Origin: Gonocerus acuteangulatus
Lineage: Eukaryota; Arthropoda; Insecta; Hemiptera; Coreidae
Assembly (NCBI GenBank): GCA_946811695.1
Contig: OX328124.1
Location: forward strand, 98,318,547-98,382,546
DNA: 64,000 nucleotides
Reading direction: 5' to 3'
Of the stretch, positions 12,013-22,239 are shown piece after piece. The notes beneath the pieces are model-generated. The model did not search any database. It saw nothing but the letters and a program-made list of their open reading frames with translations, and was not told the DNA's origin. The first letter of the stretch is position 1. The number at the start of each line of letters is the position of its first letter. The translations under genes and the position numbers were made by a program.

Positions 12013-12789
12013 AACTCACGTAAGTTTTACGGATATGAGATATTTACACTTAAAGTTCTCTATCTTACTATGCTATCATCTATGAGTATGTGAGTGAGTT
12101 TATTCGATCGTAGAATAAATGAAAGGAGTAAAAATTGGTCTTCAACTGCTAGGTACAGCGCCACTATTCTTGTGATTTCCTACCCTTTTTTACATGAATA
12201 TCATGTAGGATAATATTTAAGATGGCCTCTTATACACATTGTACGAACACAGGATCACAGGACGTTGTTATTAGCATACATATGTTTTAGCGATGACTAA
12301 ACGGAAAAAAAGCGTTACAAAAGTGGATTACGACTCAACTACCAGTACCTAGTAATATTGTAGTCATGAAACACGATACTTTTTTTTTTTAAATCAGTAA
12401 TTTGGCACTTATACCAATAACAAGTGAGTGTTTTTAAGTATGGCCGTTACAACTCCTATACATAGATTGATTATTCAATTTCATATTTTAAATTAATATT
12501 TTATTTCATACCGAACAGGACATGATTTTATTTAATCGAAAACGATGGTTTCTTATATCCCACGGAAAAACAAAAGTGTTCTACTATTTCTCTCAAATAG
12601 CAATGTAATCACGTTGCTGAGGCACATTTTTCCGCGCGAAATGCCACAGGTTTAACCATAGAGATATAATTTAGAGTGTGGATTTATAATGTTTATGCAT
12701 AAAATAGACCTGTTCTCACACAATATTTGTTTAACAAGGCCTACAAACAAGCCTTGTATATTATACAGATACTTTGAAACTATTCATGG
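12013..12789. other. AT-rich non-coding stretch
   Basis: Nothing recognisable on either strand. Confidence 0.5.
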
Positions 12790-12862
12790 TTTTGTATTCG
12801 CTCTAATATGCAAGCAGACAATAGCCTATGTTGTCTGCTCGCATATTAGAGCGAATACAAAA
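12790..12862. repeat. 73-bp palindrome
   Basis: TTTTGTATTCGCTCTAATAT and its continuation through GCAGACAA pair with the right arm after a 9-base centre (TAGCCTATG). Only one arm position differs. No element boundaries beyond the arms are clear. Confidence 0.9.
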
Positions 12863-13740
12863 TTAATAGTATGAACATTACCTCTAATACAATGGACTAA
12901 TACAACCAATATATTGTCGGAGTAAATAAGCCGGCGCATCTGTAGCTTTGTATAAGTCTTTTCATACCGAAGTACAAGAGAGTTTACGAGTTTGTGTGCT
13001 TTGCAAAAAGTTAGAGAAATAGCCCAATGCCCACTGGCTGAAAGCCATGAATAATATATTGGTAAACCGGCCGTAGGCTTAGCCCCTTCCGGCAATTTTT
13101 GCCTACAATAACACCCATGTAGCTGCCTGTTTCAGTGCTGTTAGCACTTATATACGTTTGATTGAGGAATTTTCAATTATTGCAATATGCATTTTGGAGA
13201 AAATAAAATATGAGGCAAATGTCGTGGAAAGTTTACCTCACTCACTTCCTGGGGATAGCACATTTGATGGATTAAGACCGCAAGTTGCCAAACTAATTAC
13301 GTTGCTGATTTCCATTCTAACTTAGAAATTTTAGTGATTTATTAAGGTCAACTAATAATTTAAGGACAATCATAAAACAATTTTTAACGATTCTGTTAAT
13401 CCTTATCTTTCTAGCCAGAAACTGTATTCGGAGAAATAAAAAAAAAAAAAATTTAAACACTTGACCTACAGCATTAGAATTTTCTACTGCAATGCTCTTG
13501 TCAAGACTGAAATCAATTTCATAGCTGAGTTTCAGGTCCTAAGTATCAGCTGTTAATGTTAGCAGCGTCTACAAACTTCATAAAATCGGTATATTGAATC
13601 ATTCCACTGAGGAACGAAGTCTAAGATTCGTCTAGTCGACGAATGAAATCACTGAATAGAGTCTAATAGAACTAAGTAATCATTACAAATTAATATAAAT
13701 ACATACAATATGTGATTTTGATTGTGATGAAATTTTTAAT
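12863..13740. other. Non-coding stretch
   Basis: An 89-residue open frame (12826-13095, minus) overlaps the palindrome and has no motif. Nothing else is supportable. Confidence 0.5.
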
Positions 13741-13925
13741 ATTAAACAACGTATATGCTTACCCAAAAAAAGAAATATTAAACAACGTATATGCTTCCCC
13801 CAAAAAAGGAATATTAAACAACGTATATGCTTACCCAAAAAAAGAAATATTAAACAACGTATATGCTTACCCAAAAAAAGAAATATTAAACAACGTATAT
13901 GCTTACCCCCCCCCCCCCCAAAAAA
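13741..13925. repeat. 36-bp tandem repeat, 5 copies
   Basis: Unit begins ATTAAACAACGTATATGCTT and ends in an A-rich run; starts are at 13741, 13777, 13813, 13849 and 13885. The last unit expands into a C10-like and A8-like homopolymer. Because 36 is divisible by three, spurious open frames run through it on both strands; I do not consider them genes. Confidence 0.92.
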
Positions 13926-13930
13926 AAGAA

Positions 13931-14847
13931 ATAAAACTTGTAAAAATGTCGAAAACATTTACAAGAATCAACATTGTGTTTGAAAAAGATCCTACTTCTC
14001 AGCCAAGGTCCTTTCTTTTCTAGCAGAATAACGAGGTTTTTACTCATTATAGATCTATTTTCGTGAAATAATTGCTAAATTATATTGTATTTTACAATTT
14101 CCAAAGAGAAAACATAACATTGTCAAAAAAAAAAAAATGTTTTCTAGCATGAAAAGACTTATTAGTGTCGTGCATTTTTAACAAATCATGTCTCCAAATT
14201 ATGAGGGGTACCAAAAATAATTTTTATTCATTTGTTTTACGTGCTTCGTATACTGAGGTAAGTCTTATAAGAAACCATTGTTATTGCAAATTGTCGTATT
14301 TTAATGCGGAATTAACTTATTTCAAATTAAGGTATTATAAGAATTAAAATTATTAAAATAAATTTTAACTATAAACTATCCTCAGTGTGCACTTATTTAT
14401 TGGATGAGATTGTAGTTTCATTAATCTGTCTTTGAGACCTTCATAAAAGATCTTAATATTTCATTAAATACAATTTTTATTTTAAAAAATTGAGAAAACT
14501 CGATAACCTAACATACTTCTTTTCAAAGTAAAACTTCACTAGCAATATTTGTATTACTAATCAACTTGCTTTAAAAAATAAATATAAATGACTTTACTTA
14601 TCTTAATACAATTTCAAGTAATTTGTAAGTAACTAATAGTTAAAATAGACCAGTAAACCAATTATTTGAAAATGTGAGTCCGTAATTTTTTGTCCAAAAT
14701 ATAATTCTTTTAATTTTTCAAATCCCTTTTATATTCTTCTATAAGGTTATCTATACAGAAGAGACTTTATTTCACTCTTTAAGAGAAATTCGTGGCAATT
14801 TTCTTAGTAATTTATTTCAAACTATTCCCCATAAACCATTAGTAGAT
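13931..14847. other. AT-rich non-coding stretch
   Basis: No gene or repeat boundary recognised. Confidence 0.5.
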
Positions 14848-15180
14848 GAAGCTATCCAAAACTATCTAATCCAGTCAATATGGCCCAACGACTGCCATTA
14901 AGATATTATTCAGGGGTGTTACTACCGTCGAACAGATATCCTCAAGAGATGGGTGCTTAAGCTGTCCAAAACTATCCAATCCATTCAATATGGCCCAACG
15001 ACAGCCATTAAGATATTACTCAGGGGTGTTACTACCGTCGAACAGATATCCTCAAGAGATGGGTGCTTAAGCTGTCCAAAACTATCCAATCCATTCAATA
15101 TGGCCCATGGACTGCCATTAAGATATTACTCAGGGGTGTTACTACCGTCGAACAGATATCCTCAAGAGATGGGTGCTTAA
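14848..15180. repeat. 110-bp tandem repeat, 3 copies
   Basis: Unit carries GCTGTCCAAAACTATCCAAT, ATGGCCCAACGACAGCCATT and CTCAAGAGATGGGTGCTTAA. The phrase GGGTGCTTAA recurs at 14951, 15061 and 15171. Copies 2 and 3 are near identical; copy 1 is slightly diverged. Copies 2 and 3 lie within an open frame (14953-15180) that has no recognisable protein character. Confidence 0.9.
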
Positions 15181-15532
15181 GCTTTCAACTGCTCGGTACG
15201 GGTTGAGAATGTCCCAACTCCCGCTAAGCTGGTGGAATCTCTGTTTTATCACCAGCATGGAATCATTATCTTCCGTCTTAATGGCTTTACTTGCCTCGTT
15301 TCTATACGGGAGATATTCCTACTGATAAAACTACGAGTGTAGCTACAACTTTTTGTTTAGCTTATTGTCGTCTTTAGGCCCAACGTATACGGTTAATATT
15401 AGTGAGGGAACATTGTTGACTCAATATATGATCAAAAGTTGGTATTATGTTAACAAGTGGGTCACCCCGTTGTCTAGTGGCTAGCGCCTTAGATTCATAT
15501 TCGGGAGATTGTGGGTTCGATCCCCACCGGCG

Positions 15533-15860
15533 CGCGAAAATATATTTAAGTTGCCAGTATATTTTTGTATTATATATAGCCTATGTATTATTTTTTATGA
15601 ATATATGTAATATGTTTATGTAAATAATAGATGCAAAAAGTTACTACTTAAATATTCCATAGATTTACAGAATGTTTTCCCAATTCTTATCTATTATATC
15701 CATATATTTGTGTGTCTACAACATTTGTTTGTTGGATATACTAAAAACTATGAGTCAACGATTTTTTAAAATATTTTTCCCTATCTCAGTGACCTCAAAA
15801 ATATTGAAAAACACAAAAAAATAATTTTGTCGCCCTAAAATTGGATTTTTGCCCACTGTG
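15533..15860. mobile_element. Transib-like non-autonomous element inside a SINE
   Basis: A 328-bp AT-rich insertion interrupting the SINE, flanked by CGGCG on both sides (15528-15532 and 15861-15865). Its right end, read inward, is CACAGTGGGCAAAAAT, sharing CACAGTGG-CAAAAA with both ends of the element at 35598-36312. The left end (CGCGAAAATATATTTAAG) is degraded and no longer shows the heptamer. The 5-bp GC-rich duplication fitting CGNCG plus the CACAGTG terminus is what is known for Transib transposons. No coding capacity. Confidence 0.6.
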
Positions 15861-15930
15861 CGGCGGCAGGAATTTTCTCATCTCACGGCACGTTGGGAAA
15901 ATTTCTCGCCCCCTAGATGTCGATGCGCCG

Positions 15931-15933
<3 letters not shown>

Positions 15934-15996
<63 letters not shown>
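15934..15996. repeat. TA microsatellite
   Basis: About 31 TA units forming the tail of the split SINE. Confidence 0.9.
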
Positions 15997-16000
<4 letters not shown>

Positions 16001-16105
16001 CAAGTTACAGGAAAAAAAGAGACAACAAATATTTTAGATTAAAAACAGGTCAAAAATTGATGACTAAAATCACACTCAATGACGGCACGTTAAAATTAAA
16101 ATGTC

Positions 16106-16819
16106 CGACTCATAGGAACTTCGTCATCTTAGCGGGGTTCCATTCATGCCTACAGTGCCATTAGAAAGGAATAGGAGCATTTATTGGTAGGATTTGATCT
16201 TTTGTTAAAATTATAAAATAAAATCTTAAAGCGAAAACAGTTTAAGGTGCAACAACAGGAAACTGACGGTATCCTGAGCTCCACCGCCTTCTAAGCGTTC
16301 GTTCTGGGAAAACACTGCTAGACTCATTTTATAACCTTTTTTTCACTAAAATATAAATTTTACTGATTTAAAACAAAAAACAACAAATTAAAAAGTGATT
16401 TAAACAATGAAAAAATACTATTCAAAAGAACATAAGTAACAGTTTCGATGTTTTATGAACTTACTCCGATTGACACCGCCTCATCGAAAATATCATGAGA
16501 GCAATTCTTATAGAAAATTAGGTAAGCTTTCACATGGTCAACTTCCACTTAACACGATTTTAAAACCCTTTTCGGGATGTTAACGAAATTATACAAAAAT
16601 CTTAAAACTTTTCATGTCAATTAATAACATATTTTTTTCCGAATATTTCCTGAACTCCAAATGTAACCAACATTTAAACATCACAGTTTAGATGAATTTC
16701 AAACATGAAGAAAATATCCCAAAAAAGATAACAAATATTCTAGAATAAGAACAGGTTAAAAATTGATAACAAAAATCACGCCCGCTAAGGGTACATTAAA
16801 ATTAAAAATTAGTAGTTTG

Positions 16820-16890
<71 letters not shown>
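16106..16890 (+). repeat. Helentron-like repeat with TA microsatellite
   Basis: Opens with ATGTCCGACTCATAGGAACT, then TTAGCGGGGTTCC, the GGATTTGATCTTTTGTTAA block and a long AT-rich body that includes CTTACTCCGATTGACACCGC and AAACTTTTCATGTCAATTAA, both matched in the 59314-61195 copy. It ends in a (TA)n tract (16820-16890). The family's 3' hairpin is not present, so this copy is truncated at or within the microsatellite. Confidence 0.6.
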
Positions 16891-16891
<1 letters not shown>

Positions 16892-18465
16892 CTTGTAATG
16901 ACCTTGTAGTTGTTGTTGTTAGTCTTCTTTTGTTAACAAAAATTAAAGAGTATTTCAACTTCTGTATTTTTTTCTAAAATTATTATAGATGAAATTTCTT
17001 AAATTAATTTGGATTATTTACAAGTTTGTAAATTATTTATTACAAATCAGTATAAAATTATGAGTTTAAGATAATGTGCAATGTATTATAGGCAATATTA
17101 TGGAAATAATATTAATTACATTAATAGATGCCTCAAACAGGATTACCATGAGATGTACTAATCAGATTGATAAGGCTTATCTGTTGCTTTAGGGCACGTT
17201 GTTAGCAAAAAATAATAATTAACAAAAATAATTAATAAAAACGAATATTAACCGTCTTAAATATCACTAAGTAAATTATTTTATCCTTTATCTACCATTT
17301 TAAGTTAATGTTTAATATTTAAGCTTCCATAACCTGCCGAAAGTGAGACTGTGGATAAAAGATGTCGTTTCCAGGAAAAGAGGGAGGAACTTTTAGTGGG
17401 AGAGCTGTTCGTGAAACTTTCACGCTCAGCAGTTTTTAATTTTTAACGTCAAGAAGGTAGAAAAAAAAAGTTGTCTGGGGGATTGGGCTTCTAAAGCTTA
17501 ACAAAATAACTCTTCTTTTCTAGAAGTTATGATCAATATATCGTTCAGTTCATGTCCTTCAAAATTCACTATTTGTGATGGATAGCCCTTGATATATTGA
17601 TTTTTATAATATTGGGTACTTTACTTATTAAAAGTTATGGTAAATTCCAATACGGTCATTATTTTTCTTCTTTTTTTTTTGTGGTGTTAGGGCTGCAGAA
17701 GCCTTTGGACCAAAGGTCTACAATTGGGAGGGTCTTAGTTCAGCAGCCTCTTATTGGGTTAGAGGATATCTTCTTCGAACAACGCATGTACGTTTGGAGG
17801 TTTAATAAGCATCTCTTCAGAATGAACTGGCTTTCAATATTTTTACGATTATGGCCAAATTTTTAGTAAAAAGTTGTCAAGAAAAATCGGCCTACTAGAA
17901 GTGGAGGTTTATCAGACCCAGGCAAATAACAACTTTACTCAAGTAGCTGTTTTCTTTTATTGTACCGAACTCGCCTTAAACTATCCAATGCGAAATGATC
18001 AAACTACACCTCCAAGGAAACCACGCTATTTTTCCTGTGTTCCAGAAAAAAAGTGCCTCCTGTGTTCACTTGACAAAAGTGCTTCAAGCAGAAGTAGTTT
18101 ATTGATACGAACATCGCTATAGAACGCGCAGAACTTAAGTGATAGAGGAAATTACAGAAATATACTAGCAGGACATGGCCTATGGTTCGCCGGATTGCAG
18201 AAAACTGCTTGGCAATCACCGCCTTAGGAGTATAGTATAATATAAAACGGAGGAACAGTGTTTAAAGTATGGTGTGCTTAGAAAAGTGCGGATTTCTCAG
18301 GAATTTAAGACAATATTGCCTTGGAAAAAATTACAATTCCTTAGATATAAGAACCAGTTACCTCTGTAAAAAACGCAAATGTATTTGTTAATTTTTTTCA
18401 TTACATATTTACATGTTTAATCTTTCATTTTTATTTATTTCTTTTAGTTATTTTATTTTATTATT
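16891..18465. other. AT-rich non-coding stretch
   Basis: Open frames at 17597-17866 and 17874-18122 (plus) give proteins with no recognisable domain. I see no promoter, splice pattern or repeat boundary to support a gene. Confidence 0.45.
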
Positions 18466-18512
18466 TTTTTGTTGTTGGTGCATCGATGTCTAGAATAATT
18501 AGTACCATTGTG
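18466..18512 (-). mobile_element. SINE family 1, 3' end fragment
   Basis: On the minus strand, ATGGTACTAATTATTCTAGA then CATCGATGCACCAACAACAA followed by A-rich sequence aligns with the 3' end of the complete SINE (GGCGCTAATGACCTAGACGT AGATGCACCGT). Confidence 0.55.
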
Positions 18513-18545
18513 AATTGTTTCATTTTTAACTAATGATGGAACAAT

Positions 18546-18755
18546 TCTCACGAGGCATTTCTCCAGTACACCAACAAATCCCATAAGCTACTTGAAAACA
18601 ATAACGAAATCATCTTAAAGACTCGAAAACTACAAGCAGAGATCAGAGAATGAAAAGAAAAGGTAGGTGTAGATGAGCTTAGAAATGTTCGGGCTTCATT
18701 TCTTTCAAAAGGTAAAGCCGTAACCATGTTCTTACAATTCAAGAAAGGAATTTAA
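18546..18755 (+). pseudogene. Unidentified coding remnant, charged and coiled-coil-like
   Basis: A plus-strand frame of about 69 codons with one internal TGA at about codon 36 and a terminal TAA. The translation is rich in Lys, Glu, Asn and Leu with a heptad-like segment (KLLENNNEIILKTRKLQAEI), then DELRNVRASFLSKGKAVTMF. Its composition is unlike the Phe/Ile/Tyr-rich chance frames around it, which suggests a former coding segment, possibly a LINE ORF1, a Tc1-associated sequence or a gene exon. I do not recognise the family. Confidence 0.25.
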
Positions 18756-18759
18756 TTTT

Positions 18760-18891
18760 TTTATTATTAACATTTTTTCTTTCATTAATTTTTATTTTTA
18801 TTTTTTCATGTATACTAATAATTATACTATTTTTTATTAGAATTATCAACTTTAATACACACTAATCTCATACTAACGCTAATACTATACA

Positions 18892-18949
<58 letters not shown>

Positions 18950-20005
18950 ATTAATATTATAGATTTTACTACAACAGGTACAGTTGCGTCTTTTTTAAGG
19001 ATTTCACCACTGTGTGATAAAGGTTTGACAACCCGGTATATATACCATTTAGATAATTATGATTAAACCTTTTATATTGGACCTGATTTTACCATCATCA
19101 TAGAAAGTCAAAGATTACTCTTTCTTTAGTGTAGTCAACCCAGTATCACACTAAAATCAAGGCCCTAGATAGATAGCTACTTCCATTTGAAGCAAAGAAC
19201 CCACTAGATTTGCTAAGCTCAGCACACGGGGAAGTGAACCCTCTCTTCTGAGGCGGAAGTGGGACATCAAACAAAGTGACAAAGGGCAAGCCGATCAGGG
19301 TTTCTGCCTCTTCGGGGTGTCCTTGTTTGCTCTCTTTGTTGGTCAGCTTTGTTCAAATTGTATTGTCGCCTACCATTAGCCCTCCTATAGGGCTTTTCTT
19401 ACAAACAACCAGCTTCAATTACAACAAACAAAAGGTAGAGCATGCTGAATTGTGATCAACCATTTTTCAGAATTGTTGGTGAACGAGTAAATTAATTGCT
19501 TTTCTATGTGTAAATTATGAATTGTTATTACCATTTTGAATTTGTGACCTCATTTACAACGTTTCTTCGCGGGGGGGGGGGGGGGGGGTATTCGCAGCAC
19601 AAAATAGAGTGTTTACTATCATAATGTGTATTTATTTTATTGCATAAAAGGTTTCCCTATTGCAAGGTGTTGGCCTTATATAATGTTTTTTAGTCCTATG
19701 TTAATAATATATTCATAGACAAACACAGATAAATATATATTCTATTTACATAATTGAGTAATAATACTATAAAAAATAATAAAGTTTAACTAAAAATAAA
19801 TGTAAATAAATACATTTCTAAGCATTAAATTTATACCCTGTTTCCCCTCTCTTATTCAGTGTTTACACCCAGCTTGTTATTGTTAAGTGATTTGCGAGGC
19901 TTATAATGGACACACCTACAGGAAGTAGTAGGGAGTAAGCCCTTCGTTTTAAAATCCCAGTCTATATAAAAAATAATAATAAAAAATGGGCAGTTGTTGT
20001 CAACA
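18760..20005. other. Non-coding stretch with TA and poly(G) tracts
   Basis: Holds a TG/TA microsatellite (about 18893-18947) and a run of 18 G residues (19571-19588). Around 19130-19400 base composition is closer to even, but no coding or RNA feature was found. Confidence 0.6.
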
Positions 20006-21535
20006 TTGAAAGTCACAGAAAGAGTTTCTGAGGCCCTTCAGATAAGCAGGTCTACAGTGTCTCGAATTGTGAGTTGCTCAAAGAAAAATGAGGGAAGAAG
20101 AGACCGAGGAAGAAATCAGTGACCAATCTGGATTCGTTTGATTCGGAGGCTATTCGTAATCACATATACTCCTATTACGAGAGGAAAGAGTGGCCCACCA
20201 GGAAATTGTTGATATTTTCTCTAAAAGAAGCTGGATTATTTAGAGGAGGGAAAACATCCTTGCCATTTATTCTTTTAAAATTGAATTTTAAATGGAAGAA
20301 AATAAGCACCCGGAAATTTCTAATGGAAAGGAGGGATATTGTCATTACCAGATGTGTATTTTTACGCCAAATCAGAGAATGCAATTTAGAAGAAGTGGTA
20401 TTTTTGGACGAGACATGGATAAATGCTGGAAAAACGATTAGCAAATCCTGGACAGATGACTCACTTCGGGCTTCCCGTAAACTGCCCACTGGGAAGGGTG
20501 GACGCCTAATCATGGCCCATGCAGGTAGCGCGAACAGTTTCATACCTAACAGTATGTTACTGTTCAGGTCAAAAACAACAGGGGATTATCATAAAGAGAT
20601 GAACACAGAAGTGTTAAAAAATTGATTCATGAAGTTGTTCGAAAACGTAACCCCTGGTAGTACAATTGTTATGTATAATGCTCCTTATCACACTGCTATT
20701 AAAAACAAAGCTCCGACTTCTGGGTGGAGAAAACTTGATATCCAGGAATGGCTAACTCTTAATAATATTAATTCGCCCCCGATCAGTTGAAGCCCGAATT
20801 ATTGAGCATTGTACAAGAAAATAGGCCCAGAAAAATTCTATATGAATTGGATGAATTGGCTAGGAGAAAAGGACACCAAGTCATAAGACTTCCTCCATAT
20901 CATTGCCAGTTCAATCCAATTCTATATGAATTGGATGAACTGGCTAGGAGAAAAGGCCACCAAGTCATAAGACTTCCTCCATGTCATTGCCAGTTCAATC
21001 CAATTCTATATGAATTGGATGAACTGGCTAGGAGAAAAGGCCACCAAGTCATAAGACTTCCTCCATATCATTGCCAGTTCAATCCAATTCTATATGAATT
21101 GGATGAACTGGCTAGGAGAAAAGGACACCAAGTCATATGACTTCCTCCATGTCATTGCCAGTTCAATCCAATTGAACTAATTTCGGCACAAATAAAGGGA
21201 AATGTTGCCAAGGAAAACAGATCCTCACAAGAGAGGCATGTGACGCTGTTTCTCCAGAAAATTTGAAAGAAGCAGTAAGGCATCCAAAGGAAGTAATTGA
21301 AGAAGCTTGGCGGAAAGAAGCACTGTATGAAGAGAATATAGGGCAGATGATTATAGACGTTCGAAGTTCCTCCTCAAATTATAGTTCATCTGATTCAGAT
21401 AATTCTTCAGAAGATGAATGGGACCATTTGGATTATAGTAGAAGTACCGCTGCGTCTCCTGATGATCCAGGAGAGATGGGTTGCTTTCCCCTCCCAGTCG
21501 ATGACCAGAATTTAAAAAAAAACAGGTTAGAATAA
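20006..21535 (+). pseudogene. Tc1/mariner-superfamily (IS630-type DDE) transposase, dead
   Basis: Remnant of a transposase that would cut and paste its own element. In order: a helix-turn-helix segment (20006-20092, SEALQISRSTVSRIV), then after a frameshift a linker and core with DSFDSEAIRNHIYSYYERKE, LMERRDIVITR, and the first catalytic Asp in VVFLDETWINAGKTISKSW (Asp codon 20407-20409). It continues through GKGGRLIMAHAGS and SKTTGDYHKEMNTEVL. Breaks: an in-frame TGA at 20623 where the family usually has Trp; the second acidic residue in the family's DNAPYH motif is Tyr here (20674-20676); further stops and a frameshift before 20787. The C-terminal block RLPPYHCQFNPIEL is embedded in a fourfold 84-bp tandem repeat, with the last Glu at 21174. 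The tail is acidic and Ser-rich. Terminal inverted repeats were not located. Confidence 0.88.
20835..21170 (+). repeat. 84-bp in-frame tandem quadruplication within transposase
   Basis: Four copies of a unit encoding 28 residues (ILYELDELARRKGHQVIRLP then PYHCQFNP). Units start at about 20835, 20919, 21003 and 21087 and differ by a few substitutions. The reading frame is preserved through three copies and ends at a TGA in the fourth (ATA TGA). Confidence 0.93.
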
Positions 21536-21697
21536 CTAAATTAAATGATTTCTTTTTTATTTATTTATTTGATCGTTCAGAGCCCTCTACAAGGGTAATT
21601 TGCTCTTTTAAACAAGTAGTATGCAAAGAAGATTAAAGGCCATTGAGAGTATAGAACATATAATATAACTAAATTAAATTAAAAATTATTGTTTTAA

Positions 21698-22239
21698 TCT
21701 ATATATATAAAAATCACGTGTCTGTCTGTTTTTCTGTTTGTTTGTTCCTTATACAAATCCACACCGTTCGTCCGATTTTGACTAAACTCGGTAAACAGGT
21801 AGATCTTAATCTGGGGAGTGTCGTAGGCTAAGTCAAAAACGCCTTATAGCTGTCTGTCTGTATGTTTGTACCTTATACAAATCCACACCGTTCGTCCGAT
21901 TTTGACTAAACTCGGTACACAGGTAGATCTTAATCTGGGGAGTGCCGTAGGCTAGGTCAAAAAAATCTACCAGCTGTCTGTCTGTATGTTTGTCCCTTAT
22001 ACAAATCCATATAGTTAGACCAATTTTTACGAAACTTGGTATACATGTATGTCTTGATACGGGGGGTGTCATAGGTTAGGTCAAAGTCGTCTAGGACTCA
22101 CAGTTGGGAGGCCACGGGTTCATAACAGTTACAGATTCGTGTTATTAGATTTTAATAATACTTATTTGGTTTCTAATTTATTTAGGCTTTTCTATATGCA
22201 GAAAGTAGGTGTAGCATGGCACGCCGGGTAACGGCTAGT
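21698..22239 (-). mobile_element. TA-ended dispersed repeat (family T), copy 2
   Basis: Minus-strand copy of the element at 8374-8998: begins ACTAGCCGTTACCCGGCGTG (plus-strand end at 22239) and ends CACGTGATTTTTATATATAT. Inside are three diverged copies of a roughly 120-bp sub-repeat, each with the equivalent of CTTATACAAATCCACACCGT and a TCGGTACACAGGTAGATCTT-like phrase. Open frames here are repeat artefacts. Confidence 0.7.

Larger units (their letters stand above)
15459..15996 (+). mobile_element. SINE family 1 split by a Transib-like insertion
   Basis: Left part (15459-15532) is a tRNA-like head: A box TTGTCTAGTGGCTAGC and B box GTGGGTTCGATCCCCACC with a perfect T-stem. Right part (15866-15933) matches the family body (GGCAGGAATTTTCTCATCTC ... 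TAGATGTCGATGCGCCGTAA). A (TA)n run replaces the usual poly(A). The whole composite is flanked by TTAACAAGT (15450-15458 and 15997-16005), so the SINE landed first and was later interrupted at 15533-15860. Confidence 0.85.

Noticed and set aside
13683..14023. Open frames on both strands with repeated LNNVYAYPKKE-like or KHIRCLIFLFLG-like peptides
   Set aside because: They are translations of a 36-bp tandem repeat whose length is a multiple of three; no start context or homology.
15459..15532. Functional tRNA gene
   Set aside because: The T arm is perfect, but the sequence continues into the SINE body and the anticodon arm is not standard.
15849..16037. Open frame with an IYIYIY run
   Set aside because: Translation of SINE body and TA microsatellite.
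19005..19020. CACCACTGTG as another Transib end
   Set aside because: No matching partner end or CGNCG duplication nearby.
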